Shown here in pieces: positions 23,198 to 36,451 of a stretch of DNA of 64,000 bases. Within the stretch, counting starts at the first letter, position 1, and each line of letters begins with the position of its first letter. Both the position numbers and the translations under genes were made by a program. The DNA is taken from contig JAZAQT010000544.1 in the NCBI GenBank assembly GCA_036417435.1, positions 118,295 to 182,294 of the forward strand, read 5' to 3'. This stretch comes from Inia geoffrensis. Taxonomy: Eukaryota > Chordata > Mammalia > Artiodactyla > Iniidae. Under the pieces are notes generated by a model. That model had not been told where the DNA came from, did not search any database, and saw only the letters and a list, made by a program, of their open reading frames with translations.

Positions 23198-26100
23198 GGT
23201 GGGGTCTCTCTAATGAAGTGGGCTGGAAGTGGGAACTTGCCTAGCAGGAGCTGTGGAGATCCGCTTTCTTCAAAGCCCTTCCCTCTCAGCTGTTTCACCA
23301 TCATTTGGGTACACCAGGCTGTGCTTACCTGTAGGAGGGCCCTGTTGGATCGGCAGATTGTGGTACCACGCAGCGGAGAACAGCAGCAGCATCCTCCAGC
23401 CGCGGGACACAGGCCTCCTGAGGCTCCAGGGGTCTGACGCCAGCCGACGTCACGGAGGCCTGAGGTAAGAAAGTGGCCATTTCGTAACCCCATACTTGCC
23501 TTGTTATTGAACAGTCCTTTTCTCTTTCAGCATAGTTTATATACAATGCTGCGTCTCTTTGAGTTCTACAGCCACTTGACGCAATTATAAACGTAGCTCT
23601 ACCTGTAGGGTTTCGGATTCTTTGCCCTGTTACTTATCGAGGAATATTTGGTAGAGTCCCATGTTCTTTTGGGTGAGTCGCCCTTGATGAGCACTTTTTC
23701 ATACGTTAAATGTGTTTCTGTTAATCCCAATCTCCTAATTCACTCTTCCCCGGTCTCCAATCTCCCCCTTTGGGAACTCCTCGCTTCTTTCTTCCCTTTG
23801 TGAACCTGTGTTTCCTTTCTTTACTAACTTCCTTTGTATCCCTATGTAGACTGCACACATAAGGGATATCCGCGTATATGTGTCTTGCTGCCTCTAATTG
23901 ACCAGAATTAGTGAGATCATCTAGTGCTCCACCCATGCTGCTGCAAATACTATGAGTGCATTTTGTTCTATGGCTGCGTGGTAGTCGAGCGTGTGTAGGT
24001 AGCGGAACATCTTTCTCCCTTCACCCCTCGCTCGACAGTTCGTTCGTTTGTATGTCTTGGCTGTGGTCAAGGGTACCACAACGACTGCTGGGGTGCAAGA
24101 GCTTCCTTCCAATGATGCTAGTGTCTGGTTATACGACCTGCAGCGGGGTTGCCGAATCTCGTGGTACCTCCAGTGTTTAGTTTGGTAAGGAATGTGCCTA
24201 CTGATCCTCATACCGGCTGTTACCAATTTACAATCCCACCAACAGCAATAGCTGGCTTCACTTTGTGGCCTGCCCCCTTGAGCACTTAAAATTTTAGGGT
24301 TTGAGAGGACTTCAGCCAGGGATCAACTCGTCTAGCTTTCTTTTCACTCTCTAATCATGAGAGACCTTGAGCATCTTTTCATTTGAATGTGCTGTTTTCT
24401 AAAACGCGGGTGAATACCACTGAGGTCTTGTAAGGTTTCTGCCTGAGAGTCGGGCCTGATGTGGATTCATTTCAGATTGCCTAGCCCAGGATATTTCCTG
24501 AGGGCAGGGTTGTGTTTTCAAAGCCGCAGGCTCTAGGTCTTGTGAATGACAGTTGCCCTTCAGCACAGTTGGTAAGGTTGTTACGGCAGTGTGCCACAAG
24601 GCGGCAGCACTACTCCGTGTCGTCTCTGGTAACTTGGGGAAAGAAAGTCTTAGACGGGGTCCCGGTGTTGGATTGGAAATGGGGAGTCGAACGTGGCTAA
24701 ACACACACCTGTGGGCTTGTGTATGCTCACCTCCTGCCCCTTAACCTGCACTGCCCCACCACAGACAAATCGCAAGCCTTGCAAGTGGGCCATTCGGAGG
24801 GTGCCGTGGTTCGCAGGTGGGGCGACTCTAATGAAGATGGCTGGAGGTGGGAACCTGCCTAGCAGGAGCTGTGAAGATCCGGTTACTTCACCGCTCTTCC
24901 CTCTCAGCTGCTCCACCCTCATTTGGGTACACCAGGCTTTGCTTACCTGTAGGAGGGCCACGTTGGATCGGGAGATTGGGGTATCACGCAGGGGAGAATG
25001 GGCAATAGCGGTCCGGGGTGCCGCTTGTCAGGTGGCACGTCCTCCTGCCTTGATGCCTCAGCAGCAGCATGCTCCGGCCGTGGGACCCAGGTCTGCCGTG
25101 GGACCCAGGCCTGCTTAGGCTCCAGGGGCGTTACCGTGGTAACGACATCACAGACACCTGAGGTAACAGAGTAGGCATTTTTTAACCCCTTACTTGCCTT
25201 GTCATTGTACAGTACTTTTCCCTTTCAGCCTAGTTCATATACAATGTTGCGTCTGTTTGAGTTCTACAGCCACTTGATGCAATTATACATGTAGCTATAC
25301 CCTTAGGTTTTCGGATTCTTTGCACTCTTCGCGTATTGAGGAATGTTTTGTAGCGTTCCCTGTGATTTAGAGTGGGTCGCCCTTGAGCACTTTTTGATAA
25401 GTTAAGCGTGTTTCTGTGAATCCCGACCTCCTACTTCACCCTTCCCCGTTCTCCAATTTCCCCCTCAGGGAACTCCAGGCTTCGTTCTTCCCTTTGTGAA
25501 CCTGTGTTTCCTATGTGGACTAGCTTCCTTAGTATCCGTATTTAGGCGGCAGACAAAAGTGGGATATCCTGGAATATGTGTCTTGCTGCCTCTAATTGAC
25601 CGGAATTAGTGAGACCATGTACTGCTGCACCCATGCTGCTGCAAAGAGTGTGGGTTCATTTTGTTCTGTGGCTGAGTGGTAGTCGAGGGTGTGTAGGTAG
25701 CAGAACATCTTTCTCCATTCACCCCTCGCTCCCCATTCCGTTCATTTCTCTGTCTTGGCTGTGGTCATGGGAACCGCAAGGACCGCTGGGGTGCAAGAGC
25801 TTTCTTCCAAAGATGCTAGTGTCTGGTTATACGACCTGCAGCGGGGTTGCCGAATCTCGTGGTACCTCCAGTGTTTAGTTTGGTAAGGAATATGCCTAGT
25901 GTTCCTCATACCGGCTGTTAGCAATTTACATTCCCACCAATAGCAATAGCTGGCTTCTCTTTTTGGCATGCCCTCTTGAGCACTTACGCTTTTAGCGTTT
26001 GAGAGGACTGCAGCCAGGGAACACCTCGTCTAGCTTTCTTTGCACTCTCTAATCATGACAGATCCTGAGCATCTTTTCAATGTGCTCTTTTCTACAACGC

Positions 26101-26508
26101 GGGTGAGTACCACTGAGTTCTTGAAAGGTTCCTGCCTCAGGGTCGGGCGTGATTTGAATTCGTTTCAGTTTCCCTAGCCCAGGATTTTTCTTGAGGGCCT
26201 GGTTGTGTCTTCAAAGCCGCAGGCCGTAGGCCTTGAGGATGATAGGTGCCCTTCAGCACAGTTGGTAAGATTGTTACGGCAGTGTGCCACGAGGTGGCAG
26301 CACTGCTCCGTGTCGTCTCTGGTAACGTGGGAAAAGAAAGCCTTAGCGGGCTTCCCGGTGTTGGACTGGAAATGGGGAGTCGAACGTGGCTAAACACACG
26401 CCCCTCGGTTTTTGTAGGCTCACCTCCTGCCCCTTAACCTGCACTGCCCCACCGCAGGCATATCGCAAGCCTTGATAGTGGGCTACTCGGAGGGTGCCGT
26501 GGTTCGCA
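23198..26508 (+). repeat. Macrosatellite unit U8 (beta from 24816)
   Basis: 3,311 bp, short beta. CTCF-like cores at 24594 and 26287, X-box at 25130, YY1-like AAGATGGC at 24834. Shares CACGGAGGCC near 23451 and CCCCATACTTG near 23488 with U11, U17 and U20, and ATATCCGCGTATATG near 23866 with U17 only. Confidence 0.95.
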
Positions 26509-29500
26509 GGTGGGGCCTCTCTAATGAAGTGGGCTGGAGGTGGGAACTTGCCTAGCAGGAGCTGTGGAGATCCGCTTTCTTCACAGCCCTTCCCTCTCAG
26601 CTGTTTCACCATCATTTGGGTACACCAGGCTGTGCTTACCTGTAGGAGGGCCCTGTTGGATCGGCAGATTGTGGTACCACGCAGCGGAGAACAGCAGCAG
26701 CATCCTCCATCCGCGGGACACAGGCCTCCTGAGGCTCCAGGGGTCTGACGCCAGCCGACGTCACAGAGGCCTGAGGTAAGAAAGTGGCCATTTCGTAACC
26801 CCTTACTTGCCTTGTCATTGAACAGTCCTTTTCTCTTTCAGCATAGTTTATATACAATGCTGCGTCTCTTTGAGTTTTACAGCCACTTGACGCAATTATA
26901 AACGTAGCTCTACCTGTAGGGTTTCGGATTCTTTGCCCTGTTACTTATCGAGGAATATTTGGTAGAGTCCCATGTTCTTTTGGGTGAGTCGCCCTTGATG
27001 AGCACTTTTTCATACGTTAAATGTGTTTGTGTTAATCCCAATCTCCTAATTCACTCTTCCCCGGTCTCCAATCTCCCACTTTGGGAACTCCTCGCTTCTT
27101 TCTTCCCTTTGTGAACCTGTGTTTCCTTTCTTTACTATCTTCCTTTGTATCCCTATGTAGACTGCACACATAAGGGATATCCGGGTATATGTGTCTTGCT
27201 GCCTCTAATTGACCAGAATTAGTGAGATCATCTAGTGCTCCACCCATGCTGCTACAAATACTATGAGTGCATTTTGTTCTATGGCTGTGGGGTAGTCGAG
27301 CGTGTGTAGGTAGCGGAACATCTTTCTCCCTTCACCCCTCGCTCGACAGTTCGTTCGTTTGTATGTCTTGGCTGTGGTCAAGGGTACCACAACGACTGCT
27401 GGGGTGCAAGAGCTTCCTTCCAATGATGCTAGTGTCTGGTTATACGACCTGCAGCGGGGTTGCCGAATCTCGTGGTACCTCCAGTGTTTAGTTTGGTAAG
27501 GAATGTGCCTACTGATCCTCATACCGGCTGTTACCAATTTACAATCCCACCAACAGCAATAGCTGGCTTCACTTTGTGGCCTGCCCCCTTGAGCACTTAA
27601 AATTTTAGGGTTTGAGAGGACTTCAGCCAGGGATCAACTCGTCTAGCTTTCTTTTCACGCTCTAATCATGAGAGACCTTGAGCATCTTTTCATTTGAATG
27701 TGCTGTTTTCTGAAATGCGGGTGAATACCACTGAGGTCTTGTAAGGTTTCTGCCTGAGAGTCGGGCCTGATGTGGATTCATTTCAGATTGCCTAGCCCAG
27801 GATATTTCCTGAGGGCAGGGTTGTGTTTTCAAAGCCGCAGGCTCTAGGTCTTGTGAATGACAGTTGCCCTTCAGCACAGTTGGTAAGGTTGTTACGGCAG
27901 TGTGCCACAAGGCGGCAGCACTACTCCGTGTCGTCTCTGGTAACTTGGGGAAAGAAAGTCTTAGACGGGGTCCCGGTGTTGGATTGGAAATGGGGAGTCG
28001 AACGTGGCTAAACACACACCTGTGGGCTTGTGTATGCTCACCTCCTGCCCCTTAACCTGCACTGCCCCACCACAGACAAATCGCAAGCCTTGCAAGTGGG
28101 CCATTCGGAGGGTGCCGTGGTTCGCAGGTGGGGCGACTCTAATGAAGATGGCTGGAGGTGGGAACCTGCCTAGCAGGAGCTGTGAAGATCCGGTTACTTC
28201 ACCGCTCTTCCCTCTCAGCTGCTCCACCCTCATTTGGGTACACCAGGCTTTGCTTACCTGTAGGAGGGCCACGTTGGATCGGGAGATTGGGGTATCACGC
28301 AGGGGAGAATGGGCAATAGCGGTCCGGGGTGCCGCTTGTCAGGTGGCACGTCCTCCTGCCTTGATGCCTCAGCAGCAGCATGCTCCGGCCGTGGGACCCA
28401 GGTCTGCCGTGGGACCCAGGCCTGCTTAGGCTCCAGGGGCGTTACCGTGGTAACGACATCACAGACACCTGAGGTAACAGAGTAGGCATTTTTTAACCCC
28501 TTACTTGCCTTGTCATTGTACAGTACTTTTCCCTTTCAGCCTAGTTCATATACAATGTTGCGTCTGTTTGAGTTCTACAGCCACTTGATGCAATTATACA
28601 TGTAGCTATACCCTTAGGTTTTCGGATTCTTTGCACTCTTCGCGTATTGAGGAATGTTTTGTAGCGTTCCCTGTGATTTAGAGTGGGTCGCCCTTGAGCA
28701 CTTTTTGATAAGTTAAGCGTGTTTCTGTGAATCCCGACCTCCTACTTCACCCTTCCCCGTTCTCCAATTTCCCCCTCAGGGAACTCCAGGCTTCGTTCTT
28801 CCCTTTGTGAACCTGTGTTTCCTATGTGGACTAGCTTCCTTAGTATCCGTATTTAGGCGGCAGACAAAAGTGGGATATCCTGGAATATGTGTCTTGCTGC
28901 CTCTAATTGACCGGAATTAGTGAGACCATGTACTGCTGCACCCATGCTGCTGCAAAGAGTGTGGGTTCATTTTGTTCTGTGGCTGAGTGGTAGTCGAGGG
29001 TGTGTAGGTAGCAGAACATCTTTCTCCATTCACCCCTCGCTCCCCATTCCGTTCATTTCTCTGTCTTGGCTGTGGTCATGGGAACCGCAAGGACCGCTGG
29101 GGTGCAAGAGCTTTCTTCCAAAGATGCTAGTGTCTGGTTATACGACCTGCAGCGGGGTTGCCGAATCTCGTGGTACCTCCAGTGTTTAGTTTGGTAAGGA
29201 ATATGCCTAGTGTTCCTCATACCGGCTGTTAGCAATTTACATTCCCACCAATAGCAATAGCTGGCTTCTCTTTTTGGCATGCCCTCTTGAGCACTTACGC
29301 TTTTAGCGTTTGAGAGGACTGCAGCCAGGGAACACCTCGTCTAGCTTTCTTTGCACTCTCTAATCATGACAGATCCTGAGCATCTTTTCAATGTGCTCTT
29401 TTCTACAACGCGGGTGAGTACCACTGAGTTCTTGAAAGGTTCCTGCCTCAGGGTCGGGCGTGATTTGAATTCGTTTCAGTTTCCCTAGCCCAGGATTTTT

Positions 29501-29819
29501 CTTGAGGGCCTGGTTGTGTCTTCAAAGCCGCAGGCCGTAGGCCTTGAGGATGATAGGTGCCCTTCAGCACAGTTGGTAAGATTGTTACGGCAGTGTGCCA
29601 CGAGGTGGCAGCACTGCTCCGTGTCGTCTCTGGTAACGTGGGAAAAGAAAGCCTTAGCGGGCTTCCCGATGTTGGACTGGAAATGGGGAGTCGAACGTGG
29701 CTAAACACACGCCCCTCGGTTTTTGTAGGCTCACCTCCTGCCCCTTAACCTGCACTGCCCCACCGCAGGCATATCGCAAGCCTTGATAGTGGGCTACTCG
29801 GAGGGTGCCGTGGTTCGCA
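26509..29819 (+). repeat. Macrosatellite unit U9 (beta from 28127)
   Basis: 3,311 bp, short beta. CTCF-like cores at 27905 and 29598, X-box at 28441, YY1-like AAGATGGC at 28145. Two private substitutions separate it from its 29,820-bp-offset partner U18: A at 27254 and G at 27712. Confidence 0.95.
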
Positions 29820-32800
29820 GGTGGGGCCTCTCTAATGAAGTGGGCTGGAGGTGGGAACTTGCCTAGCAGGAGCTGTGGAGATCCGCTTTCTTCACAGCCC
29901 TTCCCTCTCAGCTGTTTCACCATCATTTGGGTACACCAGGCTGTGCTTACCTGTAGGAGGGCCCTGTTGGATCGGCAGATTGTGGTACCACGCAGCGGAG
30001 AACAGCAGCAGCATCCTCCAGCCGCGGGACACAGGCCTCCTGAGGCTCCAGGGGTCTGACGCCAGCCGACGTCACAGAGGCCTGAGGTAAGAAAGTGGCC
30101 ATTTCGTAACCCCTTACTTGCCTTGTCATTGAACAGTCCTTTTCTCTTTCAGCATAGTTTATATACAATGCTGCGTCTCTTTGAGTTTTACAGCCACTTG
30201 ACGCAATTATAAACGTAGCTCTACCTGTAGGGTTTCGGATTCTTTGCCCTGTTACTTATCGAGGAATATTTGGTAGAGTCCCATGTTCTTTTGGGTGAGT
30301 CGCCCTTGATGAGCACTTTTTCATACGTTAAATGTGTTTGTGTTAATCCCAATCTCCTAATTCACTCTTCACCGGTCTCCAATCTCCCACTTTGGGAACT
30401 CCTCGCTTCTTTCTTCCCTTTGTGAACCTGTGTTTCCTTTCTTTACTATCTTCCTTTGTATCCCTATGTAGACTGCACACATAAGGGATATCCGGGTATA
30501 TGTGTCTTGCTGCCTCTAATTGACCAGAATTAGTGAGATCATCTAGTGCTCCACCCATGCTGCTGCAAATACTATGAGTGCATTTTGTTCTATGGCTGTG
30601 GGGTAGTCGAGCGTGTGTAGGTAGCGGAACATCTTTCTCCCTTCACCCCTCGCTCGACAGTTCGTTCGTTTGTATGTCTTGGCTGTGGTCAAGGGTACCA
30701 CAACGACTGCTGGGTTGCAAGAGCTTCCTTCCAATGATGCTAGTGTCTGGTTATACGACCTGCAGCGGGGTTGCCGAATCTCGTGGTACCTCCAGTGTTT
30801 AGTTTGGTAAGGAATGTGCCTACTGATCCTCATACCGGCTGTTACCAATTTACAATCCCACCAACAGCAATAGCTGGCTTCACTTTGTGGCCTGCCCCCT
30901 TGAGCACTTAAAATTTTAGGGTTTGAGAGGACTTCAGCCAGGGATCAACTCGTCTAGCTTTCTTTTCACTCTCTAATCATGAGAGACCTTGAGCATCTTT
31001 TCATTTGAATGTGCTGTTTTCTAAAATGCGGGTGAATACCACTGAGGTCTTGTAAGGTTTCTGCCTGAGAGTCGGGCCTGATGTGGATTCATTTCAGATT
31101 GCCTAGCCCAGGATATTTCCTGAGGGCAGGGTTGTGTTTTCAAAGCCGCAGGCTCTAGGTCTTGTGAATGACAGTTGCCCTTCGGCACAGTTGGTAAGGT
31201 TGTTACGGCAGTGTGCCACAAGGCGGCAGCACTACTCCGTGTCGTCTCTGGTAACTTGGGGAAAGAAAGTCTTAGACGGGGTCCCGGTGTTGGATTGGAA
31301 ATGGGGAGTCGAACGTGGCTAAACACACACCTGTGGGCTTGTGTATGCTCACCTCCTGCCCCTTAACCTGCACTGCCCCACCACAGACAAATCGCAAGCC
31401 TTGCAAGTGGGCCATTCGGAGGGTGCCGTGGTTCGCAGGTGGGGCGACTCTAATGAAGATGGCTGGAGGTGGGAACCTGCCTAGCAGGAGCTGTGAAGAT
31501 CCGGTTACTTCACCGCTCTTCCCTCTCAGCTGCTCCACCCTCATTTGGGTACACCAGGCTTTGCTTACCTGTAGGAGGGCCACGTTGGATCGGGAGATTG
31601 GGGTATCACGCAGGGGAGAATGGGCAATAGCGGTCCGGGGTGCCGCTTGTCAGGTGGCACGTCCTCCTGCCTTGATTCCTCAGCAGCAGCATGCTCCGGC
31701 CGTGGGACCCAGGTCTGCCGTGGGACCCAGGCCTGCTTAGGCTGCAGGGGCGTTACCGTGGTAACGACATCACAGACACCTGAGGTAACAGAGTAGGCAT
31801 TTTTTAACCCCTTACTTGCCTTGTCATTGTACAGTACTTTTCCCTTTCAGCCTAGTTCATATACAATGTTGCGTCTGTTTGAGTTCTACAGCCACTTGAT
31901 GCAATTATACATGTAGCTATACCCTTAGGTTTTCGGATTCTTTGCACTCTTCGCGTATTGAGGAATGTTTTGTAGCGTTCCCTGTGATTTAGAGTGGGTC
32001 GCCCTTGAGCACTTTTTGATAAGTTAAGCGTGTTTCTGTGAATCCCGACCTCCTACTTCACCCTTCCCCGTTCTCCAATTTCCCCCTCAGGGAACTCCAG
32101 GCTTCGTTCTTCCCTTTGTGAACCTGTGTTTCCTATGTGGACTAGCTTCCTTAGTATCCGTATTTAGGCGGCAGACAAAAGTGGGATATCCTGGAATATG
32201 TGTCTTGCTGCCTCTAATTGACCGGAATTAGTGAGACCATGTACTGCTGCACCCATGCTGCTGCAAAGAGTGTGGGTTCATTTTGTTCTGTGGCTGAGTG
32301 GTAGTCGAGGGTGTGTAGGTAGCAGAACATCTTTCTCCATTCACCCCTCGCTCCCCATTCCGTTCATTTCTCTGTCTTGGCTGCGGTCATGGGAACCGCA
32401 AGGACCGCTGGAGTGCAAGAGCTTTCTTCCAATGATGCTAGTGTCTGGTTATACGACCTGCAGCGGGGTTGCCGAATCTCGTGGTACCTCCAGTGTTTAG
32501 TTTGGTAAGGAATATGCCTAGTGTTCCTCATACCGGCTGTTAGCAATTTACATTCCCACCAATAGCAATAGCTGGCTTCTCCTTTTGGCATGCCCTCTTG
32601 AGCACTTACGCTTTTAGCGTTTGAGAGGACTGCAGCCAGGGAACACCTCGTCTAGCTTTCTTTGCACTCTCTAATCATGACAGATCCTGAGCATCTTTTC
32701 TCTTCAATGTGCTGTTTTCTACAACGCGGGTGAGTACCACTGAGTTCTTGAAAGGTTCCTGCCTCAGGGTCGGGCGTGATTTGAATTCGTTTCAGTTTCC

Positions 32801-33135
32801 CTAGCCCAGGATATTTCTTGAGGGCTGGGTTGTGTCTTCAAAGCCGCAGGCCGTAGGCCTTGAGGATGATAGGTGCCCTTCAGCACAGTTGGTAAGATTG
32901 TTACGGCAGTGTGCCACGAGGTGGCAGCACTGCTCCGTGTCGTCTCTGGTAACGTGGGGAAAGAAAGCCTTAGCGGGCTTCCCGGTGTTGGACTGGAAAT
33001 GGGGAGTCGAACGTGGCTAAACACACGCCCCTCGGTTTTTGTAGGCTCACCTCCTGCCCCTTAACCTGCACTGCCCCACCGCAGGCATATCGCAAGCCTT
33101 GCAAGTGGGCTACTCGGAGGGTGCCGTGGTTCGCA
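29820..33135 (+). repeat. Macrosatellite unit U10 (beta from 31438)
   Basis: 3,316 bp. CTCF-like cores at 31216 and 32914, X-box at 31752, YY1-like AAGATGGC at 31456. Shares CTTCACCGGTC near 30368 and GCTGGGTTGC near 30710 with U19 only. Private T at 31677 and G at 31744 distinguish it from U19. Confidence 0.95.
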
Positions 33136-36100
33136 GGTGGGGTCTCTCTAATGAAGTGGGCTGGAAGTGGGAACTTGCCTAGCAGGAGCTGTGGAGATCC
33201 GCTTTCTTCAAAGCCCTTCCCTCTCTGCTGTTTCACCATCATTTGGGTACACCAGGCTGTGCTTACCTGTAGGAGGGCCCTGTTGGATCGGCAGATTGTG
33301 GTACCACGCAGCGGAGAACAGCAGCAGCATCCTCCAGCCGCGGGACACAGGCCTCCTGAGGCTCCAGGGGTCTGACGCCAGCCGACGTCACGGAGGCCTG
33401 AGGTAAGAAAGTGGCCATTTCGTAACCCCATACTTGCCTTGTTATTGAACAGTCCTTTTCTCTTTCAGCATAGTTTATATACAATGCTGCGTCTCTTTGA
33501 GTTCTACAGCCACTTGACGCAATTATAAACGTAGCTCTACCTGTAGGGTTTCGGATTCTTTGCCCTGTTACTTATCGAGGAATATTTGATAGAGTCCCAT
33601 GTTCTTTTGGGTGAGTCGCCCTTGATGAGCACTTTTTCATATGTTAAATGTGTTTCTGTTAATCCCAATCTCCTAATTCACTCTTCCCCGTTCTCCAATC
33701 TCCCCCTTTGGGAACTCCTCGCTTCTTTCTTCCCTTTGTGAACCTGTGTTTCCTTTCTTTACTAACTTCCTTTGTATCCCTATGTAGACTGCACACATAA
33801 GGGATATCCGGGTATATGTGTCTTGCTGCCTCTAATTGACCAGAATTAGTGAGATCATCTAGTGCTCCACCCATGCTGCTGCATATACTATGAGTGCATT
33901 TTGTTCTATTGCTGCGTGGTAGTCGAGCATGTGTAGGTAGCGGAACATCTTTCTCCCTTCACCCCTCGCTCGACAGTTCGTTCGTTTGTATGTCTTGGCT
34001 GTGGTCAAGGGTACCACAACGACTGCTGGGGTGCAAGAGCTTCCTTCCAATGATGCTAGTGTCTGGTTATACGACCTGCAGCGGGGTTGCCGAATCTCGT
34101 GGTACCTCCAGTGTTTAGTTTGGTAAGGAATGTGCCTACTGATCCTCATACCGGCTGTTACCAATTTACAATCCCACCAACAGCAATAGCTGGCTTCACT
34201 TTGTGGCCTGCCCCCTTGAGCACTTAAAATTTTCGGGTTTGAGAGGACTTCAGCCAGGGATCAACTCGTCTAGCTTTCTTTTCACTCTCTAATCATGAGA
34301 GACCTTGAGCATCTTTTCATTTGAATGTGCTGTTTTCTAAAACGCGGGTGAATACCACTGAGGTCTTGTAAGGTTTCTGCCTGAGAGTCGGGCCTGATGT
34401 GGATTCATTTCAGATTGCCTAGCCCAGGATATTTCCTGAGGGCAGGGTTGTGTTTTCAAAGCCGCAGGCTCTAGGTCTTGTGAATGACAGTTGCCCTTCG
34501 GCACAGTTGGTAAGGTTGTTACGGCAGTGTGCCACAAGGCGGCAGCACTACTCCGTGTCGTCTCTGGTAACTTGGGGAAAGAAAGTCTTAGACGGGGTCC
34601 CGGTGTTGGATTGGAAATGGGAAGTCGAACGTGGCTAAACACACACCTGTGGGCTTGTGTATGCTCCCCTCCTGCCCCTTAACCTGCACTGCCCCACCAC
34701 AGACAAATCGCAAGCCTTGCAAGTGGGCCATTCGGAGGGTGCCGTGGTTCGCAGGTGGGGCGACTCTAATGAAGATGTCTGGAGGTGGGAACCTGCCTAG
34801 CAGGAGCTGTGAAGATCCGGTTACTTCACCGCTCTTCCCTCTCAGCTGCTCCACCCTCATTTGGGTACACCAGGCTTTGCTTACGTGTAGGAGGGCCACG
34901 TTGGATCGGGAGATTGGGGTATCACGCAGGGGAGAATGGGCAATAGCGGTCCGGGGTGCCGCTTGTCAGGTGGCACGTCCTCCTGCCTTGATGCCTCAGC
35001 AGCAGCATGCTCCGGCCGTGGGACCCAGGTCTGCCGTGGGACCCAGGCCTGCTTAGGCTCCAGGGGCGTTACCGTGGTAACGACATCACAGACACCTGAG
35101 GTAACAGAGTAGGCATTTTTTAACCCCTTACTTGCCTTGTCATTGTACAGTACTTTTCCCTTTCAGCCTAGTTCATATACAATGTTGCGTCTGTTTGAGT
35201 TCTACAGCCACTTGATGCAATTATACATGTAGCTATACCCTTAGGGTTTCGGATTCTTTGCACTCTTCGCGTGTTGAGGAATGTTTTGTAGCGTTCCCTG
35301 TGATTGAGAGTGGGTCGCCCTTGAGCACTTTTTGATAAGTTAAGCGTGTTTCTGTGAATCCCGACCTCCTACTTCACCCTTCCCCGTTCTCCAATTTCCC
35401 CCTCAGGGAACTCCAGGCTTCGTTCTTCCCTTTGTGAACCTGTGTTTCCTATGTGGACTAGCTTCCTTAGTATCCGTATTTAGGCGGCAGACAAAAGTGG
35501 GATATCCTGGAATATGTGTCTTGCTGCCTCTAATTGACCGGAAGTAGTGAGATCATGTACTGCTGCACCCATGCTGCTGCAAAGAGTATGTGTTCATTTT
35601 GTTCTGTGGCTGAGTGGTAGTCGAGGGTGTGTAGGTAGCAGAACATCTTTCTCCATTCACCCCTCGCTCCCCATTCCGTTCATTTCTCTGTCTTGGCTGC
35701 GGTCATGGGTACCGCAAGGACCCCTGTGGTGCAAGAGCTTTCTTCCAATGATTCTAGTGTCTGGTTATACGACCTGCAGCGGGGTTGCCGAATCTCGTGG
35801 TACCTCCAGTGTTTAGATTGGTAAGGAATATGCCTAGTGTTCCTCATACCGGCTGTTAGCAATTTACATTCCCACCAATAGCAATAGCTGGCTTCTCTTT
35901 TTGGCATGCCCACTTGAGCACTTACGCTTTTAGCGTTTGAGAGGACTGCAGCCAGGGAACACCTCGTCTAGCTTTCTTTGCACTCTCTAATCATGGCAGA
36001 TCCTGAGCATCTTTTCTTTTCAATGTGCTGTTTTCTACAACGCGGGTGAGTACCACTGAGTTCTTGAAAGGTTCCTGCCTCAGGGTCGGGCGTGATTTGA

Positions 36101-36451
36101 ATTCGTTTCAGTTTCCCTAGCCCAGGATATTTCTTGAGGGCTGGGTTGCGTCTTCAAAGCCGCAGGCCGTAGGCCTTGTGGATGATAGGTGCCCTTCAGC
36201 ACAGTTGGTAAGATTGTTACGGCAGTGTGCCACGAGGTGGCAGCACTGCTCCGTGTCGTCTCTGGTAACGTGGGGAAAGAAAGCCTTAGCGGGCTTCCCG
36301 ATGTTGGACTGGAAATGGGGAGTCGAACGTGGCTAAACACACGCCACTCGGTTTTTGTAGGCTCACCTCCTGCCCCTTAACCTGCACTGCCCCACCGCAG
36401 GCATATCGCAAGGCTTGCAAGTGAGCTACTCGTAGGGTGCCGTGGTTCGCA
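33136..36451 (+). repeat. Macrosatellite unit U11 (beta from 34754)
   Basis: 3,316 bp. CTCF-like cores at 34532 and 36230, X-box at 35068. The YY1-like site at 34772 is broken by one G to T change (AAGATGTC). The alpha pairs with U20 (for example CTGCATATACTATG near 33880 in both); the beta pairs with U3. Private T at 33226. Confidence 0.95.

Larger units (their letters stand above)
23198..33135 (+). repeat. Three-unit higher-order block, second copy (U8-U10)
   Basis: Same 3,311-3,311-3,316 pattern and the same unit-specific markers as the block before it. Variants found here but not in the preceding block, such as CACGGAGGCC in its first unit, show it is an older copy than the 29.8-kb duplication. 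Confidence 0.9.
11920..34180 (+). repeat. Nine-unit segment, first copy of a 29,820-bp duplication
   Basis: From the GTAGGAATTTC variant near 11922 every unit-specific marker recurs 29,820 bp later up to the window end. The segment shown is the part whose partner is inside the window; the full period continues to about 41.74 kb. Ten substitutions against the second copy were noticed by eye, for example G30668/A60488 and T33226/A63046, and no indel. Confidence 0.88.
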